A stretch of 64,000 nt of DNA, from positions 1,612,001 through 1,676,000 of the forward strand of contig NZ_AP031500.1 of NCBI RefSeq assembly GCF_042847215.1, in the 5' to 3' direction. This document shows, in pieces, positions 18,784-27,772 of this stretch. The notes under the pieces are model-generated. The model made no database searches. It was not told the origin of the DNA and was given only the letters and a program-made list of their open reading frames with translations. Within the stretch, counting starts at the first letter, position 1, and every line of letters starts with the position of its first letter. Position numbers and translations under genes: made by a program. This stretch comes from Gilvimarinus japonicus (GTDB taxonomy: Bacteria; Pseudomonadota; Gammaproteobacteria; Pseudomonadales; Cellvibrionaceae).

Positions 18784-21153
18784 ATGAGCCACCTAAAACT
18801 TCTCGTGACCGCCTTAAGCGTGGTGCTTTGTGGCGCAATGTCTGTGGCGGCTGAAGAGTCGGACGCGGGCTTTAAGGGTGATCGTGACGGTCATGAAATG
18901 CGCGATGTTATCCCAAAGCATGAAATTCCCGAAGCTCCGGTACTGAGCGTCGAGCAAGCGCTAAAAAGCTTTAACCTGCAACCTGGGTTTGTGGTGGAAC
19001 CGGTAGTGTCCGAGCCCAATGTGTTTAACCCGGTAGCCATGAGCTTTGATGCAAAAGGCCGAATGTGGGTGGCCGAGATGACCACCTATATGCCCGATGT
19101 GCGTGGTGAGGGGGAAATGAAGCCTGAGGGTAATATCGCTGTGCTGGAAGACACCGACGGTGATGGTGCGGTGGATAAACGCCGTATTTTCCTTAGCGAT
19201 ATTATCTTACCGCGCACGATTTCACTGGTAGAGGGAGGCATTTTCTACGCGGATCAAACATCCCTGTACTTTACCGAAGTGCTGGAAAAAGACGGCGTTC
19301 TAACCCCGGGTATTCGTGAGGTGGTGGACCCGAACTATGCCGAGGGCGGCAATGTTGAGCACAAGCCTAACACCATGCTCTATGGTATCGACAACTGGTA
19401 CTACAACGCCAGAAGCAATAAAAGGTATCAAACCCTACCGCTTACGGCCGAGCTGCCAGAAGGTAGCGAAGAGATTTACCGCAATCAGTACTGGAAGCTA
19501 GTGCGCGCCGAGACAGATTATCGGGGCCAGTGGGGCTTAAGCATGGATGATTATGGGCGCCTGTACCATAACGGTAATAGTTCGCCTATTCATGGCGAGT
19601 ATTTACGGCCAGGCTCGCTCCGCAAAAATCCGGGTTATTGGCCAGAAATGCCAGCTCACTCTATAGGTGATATTTACGTTTACCCCAGCCGTATGAACCC
19701 CGGTATTAACCGCGGCTATATGGAGGGCATGCTGGTAGCCGATGGGCCCGATCGCGGCAAGCTTGTGGGGTTCACCGCCGCCAGTGGCAGTCTGGTGTAC
19801 CGGGGCAGTAACTTCCCGAAAAAGTTCTACGGCATGGGGTTAACTCCAGAGCCCGCGGCCAATTTAATCAGCGCGCGCTTTATTAATGAAGGGGAGGGGG
19901 AGCTTACGGGCAAGCCCGTTTACCCAAAACAAGAGTTGTTTACCTCACAAGATGAGCGTTTTCGGCCCGTTAATTTATACAATGCGCCCGACGGCACTGT
20001 GTACATACTGGATATGTACCACGGTATTTTGCAGCATAAAGAGTTTTTAACCAGTTACCTTGCCGCGCAAATTGATGACCGTGAGCTGGACAAAAACAAT
20101 AACACCATGGGGCGCATTTATCGTCTGCGCTGGCAGGCCAATGAGGCGGCCAAAGTGGCCAATTTAGCGGCGGCTAACAACGCCGAGTTGGTTGCCTTAC
20201 TGGGACACGCTAACGCTTGGCAGCGAGATACCGCGCGTCGCTTATTGATAGAGCGCAACGCTATGGCCAGCGCGGCATCGATCCGCAAACAACTTGAACA
20301 GTTGCCAGACCCCGTGGGAATCGTGAATAGCTTATGGGCTTTGTACGGCTTGGGCGAAATCGATCTTGCCACGGTAAAAACCTTTATGGCCAGCGAGAAC
20401 GACCAGGTGGCCATGGCGGCAGCTGCGGTCGGCGAGGCTCTCCCGGAAAAAGACCACAAGGCTTATCACACGCTGTTGCTGAGCCTGGCGCAATCGGGTT
20501 ACCCGCGCGCGTTACAGGCGGCGGTATCGGTATCGGCCATCAAAGGCGGCACCGATGTGTCAAAGCAGGTGTTAGATGCCTATCTTGATAAACCCTACAC
20601 CCGCGAGGCGGTGATCAGTGGCTTGGGCGACGATGCCGATGCTTTTATCGCCCGTATTGAAGGTGATTACCCTGATGCACAGGTGATGTACGCGCTCAAC
20701 AATTTAGGCAAAAAGCGACAGGATGCCAGCAACCGCGAGCAACTTTCCACGTCGGGTAAAGCGCTCTATGACGAGGGCAAAAAACTGTACAACGGTCGCA
20801 CCGCTTGCGCCGGCTGTCACGGAGCGCACGGCAATGGGGTGCCGGGGCTGGGGCCAACGTTTTGGAACAGTCAGTGGGTAAGCAATAAAGAGACACTGGC
20901 TAAAGTGCTGCTGCACGGCTTAAGCGGCCCAATTTGGGTGGATGTGCACTACTGGAATACCCAAGCGGTGATGCCGGGCTTTGCCGCTCGGGCCGATATT
21001 AGTGATAAGGACTTGGCCGCTATTGCTACTTACATTCGCAACAGTTGGGGCAATACGTTGGATTCTGACAGTGCCTATACCGAAGCTGAGGTTGCCAAGG
21101 TACGCGCTAAAACCGAAGGGCGAGCCACGCCCTACAAAGCAGCAGATTTTTAA
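18784..21153 (+). CDS. PVC-type haem-binding protein: beta-propeller, HEAT-like helices, cytochrome c domain
   Basis: A 789-residue secreted protein with signal peptide ending near SVAAEE. A large N-terminal domain of membrane-bound-dehydrogenase type follows (about 50-470; FDAKGRMWVAEMTTYMPD, EDTDGDGAVDKRRIF, VYILDMYHGILQHKEF). An alpha-helical HEAT-like region lies at about 490-640. A C-terminal cytochrome c has CAGCH haem attachment (about residue 677) and a candidate distal Met in AVMPGFAAR. ATG at 18784 fits the signal peptide; an upstream in-frame ATG at 18676 lies inside the DUF1080 gene and is not used. The family is known from Planctomycetes and many sugar oxidisers, where it is thought to oxidise sugars in the periplasm. 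The final electron acceptor is not in the window. Confidence 0.85.
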   Translation: MSHLKLLVTALSVVLCGAMSVAAEESDAGFKGDRDGHEMRDVIPKHEIPEAPVLSVEQALKSFNLQPGFVVEPVVSEPNVFNPVAMSFDAKGRMWVAEMTTYMPDVRGEGEMKPEGNIAVLEDTDGDGAVDKRRIFLSDIILPRTISLVEGGIFYADQTSLYFTEVLEKDGVLTPGIREVVDPNYAEGGNVEHKPNTMLYGIDNWYYNARSNKRYQTLPLTAELPEGSEEIYRNQYWKLVRAETDYRGQWGLSMDDYGRLYHNGNSSPIHGEYLRPGSLRKNPGYWPEMPAHSIGDIYVYPSRMNPGINRGYMEGMLVADGPDRGKLVGFTAASGSLVYRGSNFPKKFYGMGLTPEPAANLISARFINEGEGELTGKPVYPKQELFTSQDERFRPVNLYNAPDGTVYILDMYHGILQHKEFLTSYLAAQIDDRELDKNNNTMGRIYRLRWQANEAAKVANLAAANNAELVALLGHANAWQRDTARRLLIERNAMASAASIRKQLEQLPDPVGIVNSLWALYGLGEIDLATVKTFMASENDQVAMAAAAVGEALPEKDHKAYHTLLLSLAQSGYPRALQAAVSVSAIKGGTDVSKQVLDAYLDKPYTREAVISGLGDDADAFIARIEGDYPDAQVMYALNNLGKKRQDASNREQLSTSGKALYDEGKKLYNGRTACAGCHGAHGNGVPGLGPTFWNSQWVSNKETLAKVLLHGLSGPIWVDVHYWNTQAVMPGFAARADISDKDLAAIATYIRNSWGNTLDSDSAYTEAEVAKVRAKTEGRATPYKAADF

Positions 21154-21170
21154 CGAGCGGTAACACGGTT

Positions 21171-21195
21171 AAAAAGACCCCGCCCGCGGGCGGGG
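21171..21195 (-). terminator. Terminator between convergent cytochrome and GH50 genes
   Basis: An 18-base perfect GC palindrome centred on 21186. Read on the minus strand it is followed by TCTTTTT, so it best serves the GH50 gene; on the plus strand there is no T-tract, though the hairpin may still slow transcription from the cytochrome gene. Confidence 0.8.
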
Positions 21196-21213
21196 TAAAG
21201 TGTGCCCAAGCGG

Positions 21214-23544
21214 TTATTGACCGTAGCGTTTGGGGTAGAGGTTGTAGTTAATGTCCTTGGCGGCTTTGATCATCTCTGGGTAGGGGATGTCGGTTACCGT
21301 GACAAAACCAATGTTGGCGTTTTCACCGTCAAAAGCGCGGCCGGTAACAGGTTCATCCACATACTGAAACCAGTGTGCGCCTACCATGTAATCTTTCTCG
21401 AGTACGCTCTCCATATAAGCTTTATACATACGCGCGCGGTCTTTTTGGCTGGCGGCGCTGACAATGCCCGGGTGGTAGTTGTCGGAGTCGGTGGTGGCGC
21501 CGATGTGAAACTCACCAATTACCACAGGCAAATCGATGTCTTCTAAAAAGGCCCATTGATGGGTTTGCATGCCTTCTTCATAAATATTAAAACTGAGCAC
21601 ATCGGTGTATTTCACCGAGGCCTTAATAATTTCGTCGGGCATGCCCCAGTTGGCCATACGTGCGCCCATGTACAGGTGATGGGGCAGGTACTCTTTAAGG
21701 GTGCCGTGTACCACCTCAAAGTACTGCTCGCCCAGCGCCTCTAGCAGTGTCGATAAGTCGGCCACTTGCGCCTCCGAGTGCTGCTCGGTGCTGGCATTTT
21801 CGGCAAACTCGCTCCAGCTACTAAAGTCGGTATTCCAGGCGCGGTTTAACGCCTTAATGCTGGAGTACTGTGCTTGTAAGCGTTTGGTAAAGGCTTGTTT
21901 GGCCGGGCTTTGAGCGGCGTCTTTGCTCAGGGCGTCAAGAATCACCCCGTAGCGCTCTGCGACGCTGCCTTCGCGCTCGCCCCAGCTTTTTTCATTGTCG
22001 ATAAAAATACCCACACACCAGGGCGATGCCTGTACGTCTTTGGCAATCACTTCGATGGTGGCACGGGCGCGCTCGGCAAATACCGGATCAAAAAAGTCGG
22101 GCATTAAGCCCCAGTGGTTGGTGTGGCCCGATAGCGTTTGATAGTCGCCAATAATCCAGCCGTTGGCAAAGTAGGGTATCTGCTGGTTGGGGTAAAACGC
22201 CGGGTCCACCCAGTTGCCAAACGAGGTAAAGCCCCAGCTGTTCATCCGGTCCAGAGTTACTTCTTCCCATTTTTTCACATAGGATTCGGGCGCGGTTTCG
22301 CCGTAGCGACGCTCCAGGTTGGCTCGGTAAAAGCTGTAAGTTTCACCGTGAGGCACCGGCCCTTTGTGGGTCGAGCGGCGGTAACTGTAGTGATCGGCCA
22401 GCGGGTCGTCGTAGCCGGGTAGCCATTCAAACATATCGTGGCGAGTCTCGTTAATCACATAGCGGCTTTCACGCACCTCGTCCGAAACCTTAATAATCCC
22501 CATGGAGTCTTCCGGGGTGAGTTCATCGGCGTGCACCACGCGTACTGACGGGTCTTTAAAATCCACCCCGGTTAGTGTGGTGAGGTTAGACATACGCACA
22601 TTGGCCGGGCCATGGGAGAAAAACAAATAGCCGTCCGGATCTACCATCCACCACTTGCCATCGACTTTTTCGGTGCGAAAGTAGCCGGTTGCCTCAAGTT
22701 TAGGGCCATTTTTGTAGCCGCCAAAACGCGAGCGATCGGCGGGCCCCGGCTGCTCGGCCAGCTGTTTTAATTCGCGTTGGGCAAGCGCTTTAAGTTCGGC
22801 CTCGGTCGTCACTTTCAGGGGCGAGTTCTTTTTAGCGGCCTGGCCGAAGCGATCGACCAAGTGGGTGGTCCAATCAGCGCCTGCGTCTGGGTTGGGGCGC
22901 AGGACAATGTCCCCGATATCGAGTGAACGATCTTGCAATACGCCGATAGTGTAAATCGAGATTTTAGTGATTTTGCTCATATCCAGACTTTGATGCCAAG
23001 AGCGCCACACCATTTTCATCTCGTCGGTAGGCCAGGGCATGGGGTTGGCCCACATACCTTTATCGGTGGCGGCTTTCTCACCCGCCAGCGGGAAAAACAC
23101 CTTACCTTGATAACCTTTGGGGATGCTCAGTTCGCGCGACTGGCTGTTGCCGGCGGCGTCGAACAGCTCGACGTAAAAGTGTGTAGAAACAGCGGACAGG
23201 TTTTGTACATCAAAGGCTAGGTTATAGTCGGTTAGGGCGGAGAAGTCCCACGGCCGCTCTGGCGCGATAGTAAGTGTCGGTGTGTGTGTGGCAGCGGGAA
23301 AGGTCACCTGTAAGGGGGAGCCCTTGCTTGTATTGACCAGATCAATCTCGGTGCCGTGTGACACGAGCCAGCCGTGATTTTTTGCCTCAGAAAAGTCTAT
23401 CACCTTGGTAGGTAGTTGTGAGGGGGTTAGTTTTTGCTTGGGTTCGTTTTCGTGAGAGAAAGTTGATTCGTGCGAGTGATAGCTGCAGGCACTCGTTAAT
23501 ATGACGATTAAGGAGATCGTGCAAGCTAAGGGTCTTGGCGTCAT
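21214..23544 (-). CDS. GH50 beta-agarase, lipid-anchored
   Basis: A 776-residue protein with lipobox LTSAC (Cys20). An N-terminal CBM-like jelly roll (about 45-235) and the GH50 (beta/alpha)8 barrel (about 265-770) follow. GH50 hallmarks are YFRTEKVDGKWWMVDPDG, FFSHGPANVRM and MNSWGFTSFGNWVDP. The acid/base is E518 (FIDNEKSWGE) and the nucleophile E678 (VVIGEFHIG). Their spacing of 160 matches characterised GH50 exo-agarases. Family members release neoagarobiose or neoagarotetraose from agarose, so a surface or periplasmic exo-enzyme finishing GH16 products fits. AGGAT precedes the ATG. It lies 79 bases downstream of the GH16-CBM6 gene; a hairpin at 23578-23607 in that gap may tune read-through. 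Confidence 0.93.
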   Translation of the reverse strand: MTPRPLACTISLIVILTSACSYHSHESTFSHENEPKQKLTPSQLPTKVIDFSEAKNHGWLVSHGTEIDLVNTSKGSPLQVTFPAATHTPTLTIAPERPWDFSALTDYNLAFDVQNLSAVSTHFYVELFDAAGNSQSRELSIPKGYQGKVFFPLAGEKAATDKGMWANPMPWPTDEMKMVWRSWHQSLDMSKITKISIYTIGVLQDRSLDIGDIVLRPNPDAGADWTTHLVDRFGQAAKKNSPLKVTTEAELKALAQRELKQLAEQPGPADRSRFGGYKNGPKLEATGYFRTEKVDGKWWMVDPDGYLFFSHGPANVRMSNLTTLTGVDFKDPSVRVVHADELTPEDSMGIIKVSDEVRESRYVINETRHDMFEWLPGYDDPLADHYSYRRSTHKGPVPHGETYSFYRANLERRYGETAPESYVKKWEEVTLDRMNSWGFTSFGNWVDPAFYPNQQIPYFANGWIIGDYQTLSGHTNHWGLMPDFFDPVFAERARATIEVIAKDVQASPWCVGIFIDNEKSWGEREGSVAERYGVILDALSKDAAQSPAKQAFTKRLQAQYSSIKALNRAWNTDFSSWSEFAENASTEQHSEAQVADLSTLLEALGEQYFEVVHGTLKEYLPHHLYMGARMANWGMPDEIIKASVKYTDVLSFNIYEEGMQTHQWAFLEDIDLPVVIGEFHIGATTDSDNYHPGIVSAASQKDRARMYKAYMESVLEKDYMVGAHWFQYVDEPVTGRAFDGENANIGFVTVTDIPYPEMIKAAKDINYNLYPKRYGQ

Positions 23545-23623
23545 TCTTTTATCCTTTGTAGCCCGTTAGGCGGCTAGCGACCCAGCGCAGCGTTATACGC
23601 CGGGTCGTTGGTAAGTTTGCGTG

Positions 23624-25399
23624 TTACTGTGGGGTGAGTTCGAAGCGGTCGGCGTTCCACTCCCAAGTGTTGGTCGTGTTACCTGCGCTTTTTACGGTCA
23701 TTGTATGAGAGCCAGCCCCAAGTGCAACGCCAGCGCTGGCTGATGTTTTGGCAAAATTACTCCAGCCGCCGGTGCTTGCGACATCAATGGTTGCGACGGC
23801 ATTACCATCAATCGATACCTGTAACGCAGCGCCGCTTTCAGGGGTTGCCGTGTAAGCACTAAACAGATAGTTGCCGGCGGCGCTGACGGAAAAATTATAC
23901 TCAGCGTAATCTCCTCGCTGGTTGTAATTAATCGCGCCGACCCCGTTCTGGGTATAAGTCTGAAACCCGTCGTAAGGGCCATCGGTGCGAACAAAACTCT
24001 CGGCTTCGATGGTCACGGGTTGTGCGGTGGCGTTACTGTCGCCGCTGGTATCCGTACTTTCACCGACTTTTACAAAGCGGATGCTGTTACCGTTCCACTG
24101 CCATTCCGCGCTGCCGGCGCTTTGTATTCGCACTGTGTGGCTGCCGGCGCCGATCGTTAAGGCGTCATTTAAGCTGAAGGTTTGATAGCTCTCCCAGCCA
24201 CCGGTTTGTTGTAGCTCAATACGGCCGACGTAGACGTCATCGATACTGATGTCAGCCCCTAAGCCCGACGCCACCGTCGATGCGGTATCGAGTTCTACCC
24301 GGTACTGTCCCGCCTCTGGCAAGTTGATGCTGTATTCTGCCCAGTCGCCAATGGTGTTGTAGTTGATGTTGCCACTACCCGATGGGTTAAAACCGGTAAC
24401 CGTGTCGCCGGCCACACTCGTGCCTTCTTTACCGGTGCTAATAAAATCAGCAAAATTTGTCTCGATCGTCGCGGCGGAATTATCGCCACCATTATCACTG
24501 CCGCCGTCATCGTCACCGTTGTCGGCAACGGGCTTGTAAACCCGAATCCAATCGACGTAAAACTGATTTTTAGATGTGTCAGACAACTCGGCGTCGGTCG
24601 CCAATATGCCATTGTCAGAGCGCCAGTCTTGGTCTTCGGCATCCACAATAATTTGCATTGGCTTACTTAAGCCCAAACCGTTGGTGTAATTGTACGGGTC
24701 AATCATATCGACACCACTTACGGTTCGTACCAATTGCCCGTCGATGTAGTACTCGAGGTGCCAAGGGTCACGCCAATAAACCCCGACGCGACTGTATTGC
24801 TCCCGCCACAGGCGGCCGTCAGCGTACCAAGCTCCCGCATCTTTGGGTTGATAGTCCTGAAACGGATCACGAATAAAAACGTGATGGGCAAGATGCATTC
24901 GCTCGGCAAACCAGGTTTGATCCGCGCGGCTGCTACCGTAAGCTTCGACAATGTCGATTTCTTGGGTGGAATCGCTGCTGAGCATCCAAACGGCATTGGC
25001 CAGCACCTGATCCATAATCTTGCTGCTGGTTTCGATGTACACCGGGTACTGAACACTTTCATTGGTGTGTATGGCGCCGGTATAAACCTCGTTAGTGCCA
25101 GCTTTACGGGTTGCCGTGATCACGAGCTCGCCGTTTTCCACTCTCGAATTTGGGTTGTGATAATCAGTCAAACCCGGCCCTTGCCATGCGTTGATAAAGC
25201 CTTCTGACCAGCGCTCATAAAATGCTTGGCTCTTACCCTCGGCAGGGGCTGAATAGCTAAAGTCATCTGACAGTGAGCTTTGCAGTTGCCAGGTTTTACC
25301 GTCGCCGGCATCGGCCGGCACAGCCAGCCCATCCCAGTCCGCTGCAAATGACGAGCTGCAAAGTAACAGTGCGGTTAATGTTGATAATGTGTGTCTCAT
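23624..25399 (-). CDS. Secreted GH16 beta-agarase with two CBM6 modules
   Basis: A 591-residue protein. Signal peptide ends at SSSFAA. GH16 domain (about 20-300) with catalytic strand E147-I-D149-I-V-E152 and agarase blocks HHVFIRDPFQDYQP and DAEDQDWRSDNGI. An Asp/Gly linker (DNGDDDGGSDNGGD) leads to CBM6-1 (about 328-455) and CBM6-2 (about 468-591), each with a Gly-Trp-rich strand and a terminal Trp-Asn pair (EWQWNGNSIRF, TWEWNADRF). The layout matches Aga16B-type endo-agarases of Saccharophagus. The ATG at 25399 is preferred to an in-frame TTG at 25411 because that TTG is part of TTGAGG, the likely ribosome site. It leads a probable operon with GH50. Confidence 0.94.
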   Translation of the reverse strand: MRHTLSTLTALLLCSSSFAADWDGLAVPADAGDGKTWQLQSSLSDDFSYSAPAEGKSQAFYERWSEGFINAWQGPGLTDYHNPNSRVENGELVITATRKAGTNEVYTGAIHTNESVQYPVYIETSSKIMDQVLANAVWMLSSDSTQEIDIVEAYGSSRADQTWFAERMHLAHHVFIRDPFQDYQPKDAGAWYADGRLWREQYSRVGVYWRDPWHLEYYIDGQLVRTVSGVDMIDPYNYTNGLGLSKPMQIIVDAEDQDWRSDNGILATDAELSDTSKNQFYVDWIRVYKPVADNGDDDGGSDNGGDNSAATIETNFADFISTGKEGTSVAGDTVTGFNPSGSGNINYNTIGDWAEYSINLPEAGQYRVELDTASTVASGLGADISIDDVYVGRIELQQTGGWESYQTFSLNDALTIGAGSHTVRIQSAGSAEWQWNGNSIRFVKVGESTDTSGDSNATAQPVTIEAESFVRTDGPYDGFQTYTQNGVGAINYNQRGDYAEYNFSVSAAGNYLFSAYTATPESGAALQVSIDGNAVATIDVASTGGWSNFAKTSASAGVALGAGSHTMTVKSAGNTTNTWEWNADRFELTPQ

Positions 25400-25462
25400 A
25401 TCATGCCTCAAATTACGTTATTTTTATGAATCTAGGGCAGGGCCATCTCTGCCCTCTCGCTT

Positions 25463-25486
25463 ATTGTATACCATAAATTGTATGCA
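25463..25486. promoter_or_regulatory. Candidate operator: direct repeat ATTGTATRC upstream of the GH16/GH50 operon
   Basis: ATTGTATACC (25463-25472) and ATTGTATGCA (25477-25486) repeat with a 14-base period, 64-87 bases upstream of the GH16-CBM6 start. TTGTATACCA resembles the near-palindromic sites of GntR-type sugar-acid regulators. No regulator gene is nearby, so the assignment is tentative. Confidence 0.35.
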
Positions 25487-25813
25487 ATATAAAAAGAGCT
25501 TGGTTGTTTTGTGATCTGATACCTAGAAGGTCAAACGCAAAACCCGCGTCTGGGCCAGCGTAGTTGACCGCCAAGCTCGCAGGTGCCGAGGTGCAGGCCA
25601 GCCCGAAGGGAGGTGGAGGGTAGGTGTATTGCGATGAGTGTTTTGTACCGTCAAAGGCGGGCTTTCTATATACCCCTGCCGTCGGACGCGCGAGTTAACT
25701 TTCTTTGTCTGGGCAGGCCAACTAACAAAAAGGCCGCTCCTGCGCATCCATACGCTCGCGGCATTAGTGCATCCTTGCACGTTAAAGCCCACCCTAGCGT
25801 ATCAGCCTGTGGG
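25487..25813. other. Intergenic DNA outside the left arm, weak copy of an outer dispersed repeat
   Basis: No gene recognised. Bases about 25679-25735 resemble, in inverted orientation, about 27876-27938 on the far side of the island (shared ACTTT...CTGT, GGCC and AAAAGGCC blocks). The similarity therefore extends beyond the well-matched arms, but with much divergence. Confidence 0.45.
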
Positions 25814-25937
25814 CTCTCTCGCTCCAGCCTATTTCAGAGGGCCGATTGACACGCCGTCCCTGGCCTGACAATGCTTGCGTACGCCTCCGTGCGTACTTAC
25901 CCCCTAAAATAGGCCTCCGCTCAGCTGGCTGCAGGGG
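25814..25937. repeat. Left arm of long inverted repeat flanking the HEPN gene
   Basis: 124 bases that pair in inverted orientation with 27649-27772. The inner 42 bases (25896-25937) match 40 of 42 positions, from CTTACCCCCTAAAATAGG inward to GCTGGCTGCAGGGG. The outer part is conserved in blocks (CTCGCTCC, AGAGGGCCG, CCTGAC). Confidence 0.85.
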
Positions 25938-26288
25938 CCCCCAAAAGCGGCACTTCGTAGCAAGCTGATGCGGGTGGTTGCGTTTATTGCTTTGGCGTAA
26001 TCTTCTGCTTGAAACATTAGCGCCAAGCGTACTATCACTGGACAAGGAGCTGCCAGAACTTGCGGTCGTTTCCTTTCTCAAGAAAAAGCATTCTGCCTTT
26101 TACTTAGGCCATCGTGGGCTAAATTATGTTGTAATGAGTACTGGAAAAGCGATTGTCAAATGACTTCGCATAAGAGTGCGCTCTTGTGATTCGGTCAGAG
26201 TTTGTCGAGTTTTTACCGAAAAATGTCAATTGTAAAGCTTGACCCCATGACCATGGAGCATAGAAGCTTGGTAAAGGAAGGCTCTAAA
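25938..26288. other. Leader region of the HEPN gene
   Basis: About 350 bases inside the island. The only ORF is 61 codons with a TTG start (25978-26163), without a good ribosome site or recognisable similarity. AAGAG-TGCG-CTCTT at 26172-26185 is a small hairpin. The promoter of the HEPN gene should lie here but none stands out. Confidence 0.4.
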
Positions 26289-27608
26289 ATGGAATCTAGG
26301 GAGGAATCCGAAGTGTCAAAACCAAAATGGCGCGATAAAAAGGCAGCTGAAACTTTAATTGGTTTAATCGAAGGCTTACGAATTAAACCTGACAGCTCCG
26401 CTAGTGGTCGATCAATATATGTACTCAAAGGTGGGCAGGTACAATTCTATGATGCTTCACGCATCAGAGACTATTTCGCATTGCTTAGAGAGTATGTCAA
26501 ATTTAATGAAGAGGTCCCTTTCCCGTTAAGGGAAAATTTCATCTCTGAAGCCATAGCAAAAGCTGGCGCTCAAGGGGAGCTGATAGCTAAGCAAATATCC
26601 GACTTCATTCGTCATCAAGAAAAAGAATATCTATCACAGGACAGAAGCTTTTATACACTTGCATCTAAGATCACATTAGTAGGGTTAGAGTCAACGAGGA
26701 CATTCAGTACGGGTAATGCCACAATAAAAATCAGAAAGGATTTACCCAGAAAGATAGCAAAACACTATGATTTCGATCAAGCCAAATCTGCCAGTCCGGA
26801 TCATGAGGGGGCTGATTTCGCTTGGGTGCTTGTTGAGGTTAAAGAGAGGTGTATATACTCCGCCGCAGCTACAGCACTGAAGGAGCTTGACTACTGGATA
26901 GCACTTCTAAATATAACTTTAAATCACAACTTATCAAGAGAATCCTTTGGCAGGCCAGAGCCAATCAATCGACTCCGAAAGCATCATTATCACTCTCTAC
27001 ATCTACCTTCTGGTGAAAAAGCAACAAGGGATTACTGGTACGAAGTAAGGCACCCAAGCAATGGGAATGTACTTTTCTATGACGATAGTTTAAAAGACCT
27101 CTTTGCGCACCAGAGAAAGCTGCACAAGTTGATCATTAAGTGCGGTCAAAAAAATTTTTTCAGTAAAATATTTTCGAGATATTGTGATGCCTTAGAAACA
27201 AACGATCTTAATAAGTCATTTCTTGAGCTTTGGGGAGTTCTTGAGGCTATAACTCAAACAAAGAATAGTTCTTACGAAACAACAATCCAGCGCGCTAAGT
27301 TTATATACGCTGAAAATTCGATGGAGATGGTTGATTTAAAACTCAGAGTTCTCAGAGAAAAAAGAAATATGGTAATTCATGATGGTGAAGGGATTCTTGA
27401 TGGGGAGAGATTCATATTTATTTTGTTAGCAATAATTCATGAGAATATACGAATTCAGATGGCGTTCTACAATAAAGGCTATACCCCAAGTGATTATCTT
27501 CGCCTTGTTGAACTTCCGGCTTTAAAAAATGATGCACGGCAAATGGAGTCTGACCTTTTAGAGAAAAAAAACGACCTAAAAATGTATTTCAAGGTAAAAT
27601 TAAAGTGA
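26289..27608 (+). CDS. HEPN-domain protein (Apea-like), accessory, AT-rich
   Basis: A 439-residue protein, mostly helical, with no signal peptide or membrane segment. The C-terminal region (about 290-400) has the layout of an Apea-like HEPN domain: SFLELWGVLEAITQ, then LREKRNMVIHDGEG, giving the R-x4-H motif R359...H364 used as a metal-independent RNase site in many HEPN toxins and defence effectors. The N-terminal 290 residues are not recognised. The ATG at 26289 is chosen because AAGGAAGG lies seven bases before it; in-frame starts as early as 26202 lack one. Codon use is clearly more AT-rich than neighbours and long inverted repeats bound the gene, both signs of acquisition. An RNA-targeting abortive-infection or toxin role is a hypothesis. 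No antitoxin partner is visible. Confidence 0.7.
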   Translation: MESREESEVSKPKWRDKKAAETLIGLIEGLRIKPDSSASGRSIYVLKGGQVQFYDASRIRDYFALLREYVKFNEEVPFPLRENFISEAIAKAGAQGELIAKQISDFIRHQEKEYLSQDRSFYTLASKITLVGLESTRTFSTGNATIKIRKDLPRKIAKHYDFDQAKSASPDHEGADFAWVLVEVKERCIYSAAATALKELDYWIALLNITLNHNLSRESFGRPEPINRLRKHHYHSLHLPSGEKATRDYWYEVRHPSNGNVLFYDDSLKDLFAHQRKLHKLIIKCGQKNFFSKIFSRYCDALETNDLNKSFLELWGVLEAITQTKNSSYETTIQRAKFIYAENSMEMVDLKLRVLREKRNMVIHDGEGILDGERFIFILLAIIHENIRIQMAFYNKGYTPSDYLRLVELPALKNDARQMESDLLEKKNDLKMYFKVKLK

Positions 27609-27648
27609 ATCTTCTACCCACTCTAGCTACTAAGCGCCGCCTTTCAAT

Positions 27649-27772
27649 CCCCTGCAGCCAGCCGAGCGCAGGCCTATTTTAGGGGGTAAGCAAATAGGAC
27701 ATTTGCGCAAGTCTCGTCAGGGCAAGGACGCCCTGTCGAGACGGCCCTCTAAAATGGGCCGGAGCGAGGGGT
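27649..27772. repeat. Right arm of long inverted repeat flanking the HEPN gene
   Basis: 124 bases that are the inverted partner of 25814-25937; the best block is 27649-27690 (CCCCTGCAGCCAGC to AGGGGGTAAG). It begins 40 bases after the HEPN stop codon. Confidence 0.85.

Noticed and set aside
25978..26163. 61-codon plus-strand ORF upstream of the HEPN gene (possible antitoxin)
   Set aside because: TTG start, no ribosome site, no recognisable similarity. Not enough to call a partner gene.
25814..27772. Insertion sequence enclosing the HEPN gene
   Set aside because: The inverted arms look like transposon ends, but the enclosed protein shows no transposase DDE or HUH motif and no target duplication was identified.
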